Below are positions 6,243 to 11,102 of a stretch of DNA of 11,102 nucleotides, in pieces. The translations under genes were made by a program, and so were the position numbers. Position 1 is the stretch's first letter; each line of letters starts with the position of its first letter. Origin of the DNA: CAZGTQ01 sp964528575. GTDB taxonomy: Bacteria > Planctomycetota > UBA1135 > GCA-002686595. The notes beneath the pieces were generated by a model. It was not told where the DNA came from and made no database searches. It was given only the letters and a program-made list of their open reading frames with translations. The stretch is taken from the NCBI GenBank assembly GCA_964528575.1, contig CAZGTQ010000204.1, positions 1-11,102 of the forward strand, in the 5' to 3' direction.

Positions 6243-6622
6243 CGGCGTCAGGGCGTCAGCGTCAGCCCGACCGGGTTCGTCACGACCGTGAGCAGCGGGA
6301 TCGGCCCGCTGTCGATCACGAACGCCGCGTGGTCGACGACCGAGCCCGCCAACGCCGGCTGGGTTCCCGGCGGCAGCGTGAAGCGCGTGAGCCCCGTGCC
6401 GTTCGCGTCGAGCACTCCGAACTGTCCCGAGAGCGGCGGCGCATTGGGGCTCGTCAGCGTGTGCGCGAAGTAGACGTCGGCGTTGAGCGGGACCTGGAAC
6501 GTCTCGTACACGAAGCCCGGCTGCGTGCCGCTCAGCGAGCCGAGCACGAGATAGAAGTCGCCGGCGAAGCCCGGCCCGACGTCGAGCGTCATGTCCTGGA
6601 TGCCCCCTGCGGAGAGCGAGAG
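6243..6622 (-). repeat. Upstream copy of the tandem direct repeat
   Basis: This is the partner of 5094-5473. It covers the C-terminal module of the upstream secreted protein plus five bases after its stop codon. Long identical stretches at DNA level occur near the gene ends, for example around 6262-6340 against 5113-5191, which suggests recent duplication or gene conversion. Confidence 0.85.
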
Positions 6623-7396
6623 CGAGAGGGGCGTCGCGCTGAGCGTGACGTTCGCCAGCACGTAAGCGACGACGTTCTCCAGCAGGATCCGGTTCGACAG
6701 GCTCCCGATGTCGAAGTCCGCCGTGCCGCCGACGTTCGTCCAGCACGTCGCGTCGCCGGTGAACGCGACGTTGCCCGCGCCGGCGGTGCCGTCCCGCACG
6801 CACAGCACGTTCTGGTTGCCGCCGTTCACCGTGAGGTCGAGCGCCGGGGCGACCGCCGACATCGTGCGGTGGAAGTCCACCCCGTACGAGACGACGTTCG
6901 CCGTCACCTCGTGCGCGACGAAGCTCGACACGGCGAGCCCCGTCGGGTCGACCGGCGAGCTCGCGTACGTGACGCCGAACGGCGACGCGATCTGGTTGAA
7001 GCCCGACACCGTCTGATTCGTCGAATTGCCGCCCTCGCCGACCAGCCACAGGCCGCCGCCCGACGCGACGAACGCCTGGATGTCGGCGACCTCCGTCGCG
7101 CTGAACTGGAGCGCGGTCGAGTTCGGCTGGCGCACGACGATGGCGTCGACGCCGGCGAAGTCCGCGGCGGTGAAGCCCGAGAGGGGGACGATCGTGTGCC
7201 CGAGCACCGTGATCGCGGCCCGGAACTCGCTGTAGCCCGGCCCGGTCGCCAGGCTCTCGCTCGTCGCCTGTCCGCGGTCGTCGATCCCGATCGTGCCCGC
7301 GAACGCGGCCGCGCCGAGGAGCATCCCCGCCGCGCCCGCCGCGCTCGCCCGCTTCGCAGCCCGCCGGAGCCCGAGCTGCGCACCCGCTGCCGTCAT
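6248..7396 (-). CDS. Secreted protein: GATase-like N-terminal domain plus planctomycete-type C-terminal module (upstream copy)
   Basis: The 382-residue paralogue of the next gene begins with a twin-Arg/Lys-containing n-region (LRRAAKRASAAG) and a hydrophobic segment ending AAFAG, so it is probably exported. The order of domains is the same: IGIDDR at about 36-41, LGHTIVPL (65-72), VDAIVVRQP (83-91), ASGGGLWLVGEGG (111-123), FTGDATCW (212-219), then the C-terminal module from about residue 259 to the end. C199 and C218 match the cysteines of the other copy. Over the first part of the N-terminal domain about 60 percent of residues agree with the other copy, against about 90 percent over the C-terminal module. 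The ATG at 7396 is preceded by AGGTG at suitable spacing. Upstream, 125 bases separate it from the TPR/GT-C gene on the same strand. Function is not known. Confidence 0.75.
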   Translation of the reverse strand: MTAAGAQLGLRRAAKRASAAGAAGMLLGAAAFAGTIGIDDRGQATSESLATGPGYSEFRAAITVLGHTIVPLSGFTAADFAGVDAIVVRQPNSTALQFSATEVADIQAFVASGGGLWLVGEGGNSTNQTVSGFNQIASPFGVTYASSPVDPTGLAVSSFVAHEVTANVVSYGVDFHRTMSAVAPALDLTVNGGNQNVLCVRDGTAGAGNVAFTGDATCWTNVGGTADFDIGSLSNRILLENVVAYVLANVTLSATPLSLSLSAGGIQDMTLDVGPGFAGDFYLVLGSLSGTQPGFVYETFQVPLNADVYFAHTLTSPNAPPLSGQFGVLDANGTGLTRFTLPPGTQPALAGSVVDHAAFVIDSGPIPLLTVVTNPVGLTLTP

Positions 7397-7521
7397 CGTG
7401 TCACCTGCTCTCGAGACGCCGCAGCATCGCAGCGTCGCTAGCCCGAGCCATCGTAACCGGCGCCGCCGGAGGCCGGGGGAGCGGGCGCCCCGCCGCGACG
7501 CAGCTCGAACGCTCGAACGGT

Positions 7522-9828
7522 TCAGCGACGATCGACGGCCGCCTGCAGCTCGAGCGACGGCGCGTGGCCCGGATCGAGCTCGAGAGCGCGTTCCAGCGCC
7601 GCGCGCGCCAGCTCCTCCTGCCCCGCCTCGTGGCGGTGGTACGCGATCGCGTGGAACAGGTTCGCGTCGGCGGCGTTCGTGTCGACGAGAGCGGCGAGCG
7701 TGTCCGCGGCCTCGGCTTGACGGCCGAGCTCGGCCAGGCACGTCGCGAGGTTGGCGCGCGCGCGCGTGTACGTCGAGCGGATCTCGATCGACCGCTCGTA
7801 CGCCCGGATCGCCTCCTCGGTGAGCCCGCGGCCGTGCAGCATCCAGCCGTAGTTGTTCCAGTCCGCCTCGTCGCCGACGCCGCCCTCGAGCGCCGCGCCG
7901 ACGAGCTGCAGCCCCTCGGCGAGCGCGCCGACCTCGATCGCCGCGGAGCCGACGGCCATCGCCACCTCGGGATCGCTCGGCCGCAGGCGCCGGGCGCGCG
8001 CGACGTGCCTGCGCGCGCCTTCGAGGTCGCGCTCGGTGACGAAGAAGCCCGCGATGCCCTCGTTCGCCTCGGGCAGCATCGGATCGAGCTCGAGCGCGCG
8101 CTCGAACGCCGCGCGGGCCGCCGCCGGATCCCCGCGCTCCTCGTGCACGAACGCCAGGCCCGCGTGCGCGCGCGCGAAGCCGGGGCGGCGCGCGAGCACG
8201 CTCTCGAACAGCTCCGCCGCTCGGTCGACGTCGCCCTCGCGCAGCGCGACCGCGGCCAGGTTGCACGTCGCGCGCGCCTCGTCCGACGGATCGCCGGCGG
8301 CGCGCTCGAACGCCTCGCGCGCCCGCTCGAGCTCGCCCGCCGCGAGCAGGCTGCCGCCGAGCCGGTTGAGCGCGCGCCCCCACTGCGGGTCGTTCTGCAC
8401 CGCCTGCGCAAAGCACGCGCGCGCGAGCTCGGCGTCGCCGTTCTCGAGGAGCGCGACGCCGAGGCGCTCGTAAGCGAGCGCGCTCTTCGGCTCCACGAGC
8501 AGCGCGTGCGAGAACAAGCTCGTGCTCGAGCGCCAAGGCAGCGCTTGCCGCCAGCTCTGCACGGACGCGAGCGCGACGCAGAGCACCGCGGCCGCCGCGA
8601 GCGCGCGCCGGCGGAGCGCACGATCCGCGCCGATCCACGTCCACCACTCGGTGCGCGCCGCGAGCAGGAGCCCCGGCGCGAGCAGCGCGAGGTACGCGTA
8701 GCGGTCGGCGACCGTCGAGAAGCGCTGCGCCGCGAACGGAACGAGGCCGAGCGACGGCAGCAGCCAGAGGACGCCGAACCCGAGCGGCGCGAACCGGCCG
8801 ATCCGCGCGCGGCCGCGGACGAGCAGCACGGCGACGAGCAGAGCGAGCCCCAGGTGCATGTTGCGCCAGCCCTCGCTCGCGACGAGCGCCGGCGTGCGTC
8901 CGTAGTCCGGCGTCGACTCGAACGGCACGACGATCTTGACGGCGTAGAACGCGAGCGCGTCGATCGCGACGAGCGGCCGCAGCCACCACTCCACGCCGTG
9001 CGCGGGCGGTCCGGCGGGGCGCGCGGCGAGCGCGAGCCATGCGAAGGGCGCGGCGAGCGCGAGCCACGGCGCGAGCGCGCGCGCCGCGTCGCGCCACGAG
9101 CGTCCGGAGAACGCGCGGTGCACGACGGCCGCGAGCAGCGGGAGCACCGCCGCGGACGGTGCGGCGAGCAGCGCGGCGACGTACGCGGCGGTCGCGAGGG
9201 CGTACCAGCGCCGGCGGACGGCGGTCGCGCCGCACGAGAGCGCGAACGCGGCGAGCGCGCCGAGCGCGAGCGCGGCGCAGAGGAGCTCTCTCGCTCCGCT
9301 CGCCCACGACACGAGCTCGGCCTGGATCGGGTGCAGCGCGAAGAACGCCGCGCCGGCGAGCGGCACGAGGAGCCGTCCGGCGGGCCAGCGCTGCGCGGCG
9401 CTCGGGTCGCGGGCCAGCGCGAGCCGCGTGCACGCGGCCAGGAGCGCGAATGCGAGCAGGGCGGCCGCGAGGTGCAGCGCGACGTTCAGCGCGTGGAACG
9501 GAGCGGGCGCGAGGCCGCACGTCCGCGCGAGCGCGCTCCACGCCGCGTCGGTGAGCGGCGCGTACGCTCCGTCGCGCGGCGCGCTCCACGGCGACGCGCT
9601 CACCTCCGGCACGACGCGCGGGTTCGCGACGATGCGCACGTCGTCGCCCAGCGCGACGAATTCGTGGCCCACCGTGTGGCCCCACACGGCGAGGACGAGC
9701 GCGGCGAGCGCCGCGAGCGAGGCGCCGAGCGCGCGCCGGCCCGCGGGCATGGGGAGGGCGCTCGGACGGGTCGGGGAAACGACGCGGGTCGAGTCGACGC
9801 GCGCTGCGGTGCTCGTCATTGCGGCCAT
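7522..9828 (-). CDS. Tmtc-like GT-C membrane protein with C-terminal TPR repeats
   Basis: The 768-residue protein combines about ten membrane segments (about 34-400) with a TPR region (about 430-768). The membrane half has the pattern of Tmtc/O-mannosyltransferase-like GT-C proteins: an acidic GDD (61-63) in the first external loop, YAPLT (89-93), FHALNVALHL (111-120), FFALHPIQAELVSW (162-175) and ADRYAYL (374-380). Then W432-RSSTSLFSHAL leads into repeats with the usual spacing of Gly, Ala and Pro (for example LGVALLENGDAELARACFAQAVQNDP and ALELDPMLPEANEGIA). I count about nine units. Known relatives transfer mannose from dolichol-type lipid donors to proteins, but no donor or target can be read here, so the activity is inferred. 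ATGs at 9828 and 9819 are both possible starts and neither has a good ribosome site. Its start faces the HDOD gene across 132 bases. Confidence 0.8.
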   Translation of the reverse strand: MAAMTSTAARVDSTRVVSPTRPSALPMPAGRRALGASLAALAALVLAVWGHTVGHEFVALGDDVRIVANPRVVPEVSASPWSAPRDGAYAPLTDAAWSALARTCGLAPAPFHALNVALHLAAALLAFALLAACTRLALARDPSAAQRWPAGRLLVPLAGAAFFALHPIQAELVSWASGARELLCAALALGALAAFALSCGATAVRRRWYALATAAYVAALLAAPSAAVLPLLAAVVHRAFSGRSWRDAARALAPWLALAAPFAWLALAARPAGPPAHGVEWWLRPLVAIDALAFYAVKIVVPFESTPDYGRTPALVASEGWRNMHLGLALLVAVLLVRGRARIGRFAPLGFGVLWLLPSLGLVPFAAQRFSTVADRYAYLALLAPGLLLAARTEWWTWIGADRALRRRALAAAAVLCVALASVQSWRQALPWRSSTSLFSHALLVEPKSALAYERLGVALLENGDAELARACFAQAVQNDPQWGRALNRLGGSLLAAGELERAREAFERAAGDPSDEARATCNLAAVALREGDVDRAAELFESVLARRPGFARAHAGLAFVHEERGDPAAARAAFERALELDPMLPEANEGIAGFFVTERDLEGARRHVARARRLRPSDPEVAMAVGSAAIEVGALAEGLQLVGAALEGGVGDEADWNNYGWMLHGRGLTEEAIRAYERSIEIRSTYTRARANLATCLAELGRQAEAADTLAALVDTNAADANLFHAIAYHRHEAGQEELARAALERALELDPGHAPSLELQAAVDRR

Positions 9829-9861
9829 GGCGGAAGTTCTTTCGACCCGGTCCGCCGATCG

Positions 9862-9894
9862 CTTGAACCGGTTTCTCCCCCGGTGTCGATCAAG
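9862..9894. promoter_or_regulatory. Imperfect dyad in the divergent promoter region
   Basis: CTTGA (9862-9866) and TCAAG (9890-9894) flank ACCGG (9867-9871) and CCGGT (9880-9884), with a five-base insert in the right arm. The palindrome AACCGGTT spans 9866-9873. The dyad sits between the divergent starts at 9828 and 9961, so it could be an operator serving both genes. No regulator gene is adjacent, and the call rests on symmetry alone. Confidence 0.3.
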
Positions 9895-9960
9895 GGAAAC
9901 GCGCGCACCGGCCGACAGAGGATCGGCGCCGCCCAGGACGCCCCGGAGAACCCCTCTGCC

Positions 9961-11067
9961 ATGGTCGCGAAGAACAAGCCCCGCTCGCGCGTCGCGCGCA
10001 GCCCTTGGTGGCGGCGCCTTCTGACGTTCCTCTTCGGCGCGCCCGCGCCGGCGCCCGGGCCGCGCCCGCGCGCAAACAGGCCGCGCCCGAGCGGCTCGTC
10101 GAACGGCGCGTCGAGCGGCTCGGCCTCGTCCGGCAACGACGAGGCGAGCGGCTCCGACTTCATCCGCCCGATCGGCGGCGTCGGCAACCTCGACGCGTCC
10201 GCGAAGGACGTCTCGCTCGGCGAGGACCAACGCGGCCTGCTCGAGCGCGTCGAGTCGAGCATCCACACCGGCGACTTCGAGCTGCCCCAACTGCGCTCGG
10301 TCTCGCTGCGCCTGATGGACATGGCCTCCAAGCCGAACACCGAGCTGCGTGAGGTCGCGCAGCTCATCTCGTCGGACCCGTCGCTGTCGAGCGAGCTGCT
10401 CAAGACGGCGAACTCCGTGCTGTACGCCGCGCGCGAGCCCGCCGCGACGATCCACGAGGCGGTGATGCGCCTCGGCCTACGCGACCTGCGCTCGATGATC
10501 CTGTCGATCTCGATGCGCGGCGCGGTGCTCCAGTCGCGCAGCTTGCAGCGCTACGCGAAGGAGGTCTGGCGCCAGGCGTCGTCCGTCGCGAACCTCTCGC
10601 GCTTCATCGGTCCGTACGTCGGCCACGACCCCGACGAGGCGTACCTGCTCGGCCTCTTGCACGACATCGGCAAGGTCGCGCTGCTCAGCATGCTGTCGAA
10701 GGAGCAGCGCTCGCAGTCCGACCTCGCGAGCGCGATCGTCGGCGAGGTCTTCCGTCGCTACCACGAGGCCGCCGGCGTCGCGATGGCGCGCGAGTGGAAG
10801 CTGTCGGACGAGACGGTCTCGGTCTGCGGCTGCCACCACCGCTACTGGGAGAACGAGGACTTCCCGCAGAGCGCGGCGATGGTCGCGCTCGCCCACAAGA
10901 TGGACCTGTTCCTCTCGATGGGCGCGCGCGAGGAGTACGAGTCGCTCGCCGAGGGCGAGGAAGCGGTCTACCTCGGCATCACGGCCGACCAGATGAAGCA
11001 GATCCTCGCCCGCGGCCAGCGCACGTTCGAGCAGACGAACGCCGCGGCGATGAAGCTCGCGGCGTAG
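9961..11067 (+). CDS. HDOD-domain signalling protein
   Basis: The 368-residue protein has a basic, aromatic N-terminus (SPWWRRLLTFLFG, 14-26), a Pro/Arg-rich stretch and a Ser/Gly linker (about 44-65). An HDOD domain covers about residues 100-320. Its marks are LPQLRSVSLRLMDMA (108-122), VAQLISSDPSLSSELLKTANS (132-152), VMRLGLRDLRSMILS (168-182), LLGLLHDIGK (229-238), H268 and HH292-293. In the canonical HD fold the first His would follow W203 (W-R-H); here it is Q205, so the metal site is incomplete although HD (234-235) remains. HDOD proteins usually act as signal or scaffold modules in bacterial regulation rather than as proven hydrolases. The ATG at 9961 was chosen because the earlier open frame runs antisense through the GT-C gene; GGAG lies about 12 bases upstream. 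The final 35 bases of the window after the stop hold nothing recognisable. Confidence 0.85.
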   Translation: MVAKNKPRSRVARSPWWRRLLTFLFGAPAPAPGPRPRANRPRPSGSSNGASSGSASSGNDEASGSDFIRPIGGVGNLDASAKDVSLGEDQRGLLERVESSIHTGDFELPQLRSVSLRLMDMASKPNTELREVAQLISSDPSLSSELLKTANSVLYAAREPAATIHEAVMRLGLRDLRSMILSISMRGAVLQSRSLQRYAKEVWRQASSVANLSRFIGPYVGHDPDEAYLLGLLHDIGKVALLSMLSKEQRSQSDLASAIVGEVFRRYHEAAGVAMAREWKLSDETVSVCGCHHRYWENEDFPQSAAMVALAHKMDLFLSMGAREEYESLAEGEEAVYLGITADQMKQILARGQRTFEQTNAAAMKLAA

Positions 11068-11102
11068 GTCCTCCCGACAGCATCGAGACGCGGGGCCGTC
11101 CC

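Noticed and set aside
5099..7396. The tandem paralogues as an active amidotransferase or peptidase
   Set aside because: The catalytic Cys-His-Glu arrangement of class I amidotransferases is not apparent. The conserved cysteines sit before acidic loops and look structural.
5180..7441. Long plus-strand open frame across both secreted-protein genes
   Set aside because: It is an antisense shadow rich in Arg, with no family resemblance. It is stop-free for the same compositional reason in both tandem copies.
7397..7521. Possible terminator (GGGCGCCC palindrome and GC-rich tract) between the GT-C gene and the first secreted gene
   Set aside because: The symmetry is short and expected by chance at this GC content, and there is no T-tract. 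TACGAT on the minus strand at 7450-7455 is an equally weak -10 candidate with no -35.
6248..9685. Very long minus-strand open frame of 1145 codons
   Set aside because: Only its last part (from the ATG at 7396) is a real gene. The rest is an Arg/Ala-rich out-of-frame reading of the TPR/GT-C gene, a consequence of high GC.
7564..9960. Plus-strand open frame leading into the HDOD gene
   Set aside because: It is antisense to the GT-C gene and its translation is Arg/Glu-rich low complexity. HDOD similarity starts only after the ATG at 9961.
1..11102. CRISPR array, tRNA or rRNA genes, insertion sequences, prophage or toxin-antitoxin genes
   Set aside because: I read both strands for these. There are no spaced identical repeats, no tRNA-like clover pattern, no transposase motifs and no terminal inverted repeats.

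Overview
The window is very GC-rich, and most codons end in G or C. For that reason long stop-free frames run antisense through nearly every gene. It reads as a bacterial chromosome segment with nine protein genes and no recognisable tRNA, rRNA, CRISPR array, transposase or phage gene. Three things suggest a Planctomycetota genome, perhaps near the Poly30/Engelhardtia lineage. These are the C-terminal beta-rich module of the two tandem secreted proteins (LSAGG...YLVLGSLSGT...FGVLDANG...LALAG-type pattern), a polytopic protein with an LRPF...G...P/NFYE motif, and several start regions with no Shine-Dalgarno site. This is an inference from remembered families, not a search result.

Layout. (1) 2-487, plus: the C-terminal part of a membrane protein cut by the window edge. 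(2) 488-667: a 180-base gap with a promoter-like element, a nested stem structure and a second -10-like box just before the next start. (3) 668-2361, plus: two overlapping paralogous HD-superfamily phosphohydrolase genes. The first keeps its metal-ligand motifs and the second has lost most of them. (4) 2387-3663, minus: a DUF2752 membrane protein followed by an exported coiled-coil/HEAT-repeat protein. (5) 3743-5077, plus, divergent from (4): an exported S41 peptidase of the tricorn-like type. (6) 5099-9828, minus: a TPR-containing Tmtc-like GT-C membrane protein, then two tandem secreted paralogues with a GATase-like/GIFT-like N-terminal domain and a nearly identical C-terminal module. (7) 9961-11067, plus, divergent from (6): an HDOD signalling protein.

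How the genes may work together. The HD pair overlaps by one base, so it is almost certainly co-translated; a catalytic subunit with a pseudoenzyme partner is the most interesting reading. The TPR/GT-C protein and the two secreted proteins are co-oriented and could be one transcription unit, with the envelope enzyme acting on exported proteins, but nothing in the sequence proves that link. The other neighbours look like an ordinary mix of envelope and signalling genes. No complete, obviously new defence or biosynthetic system is visible.
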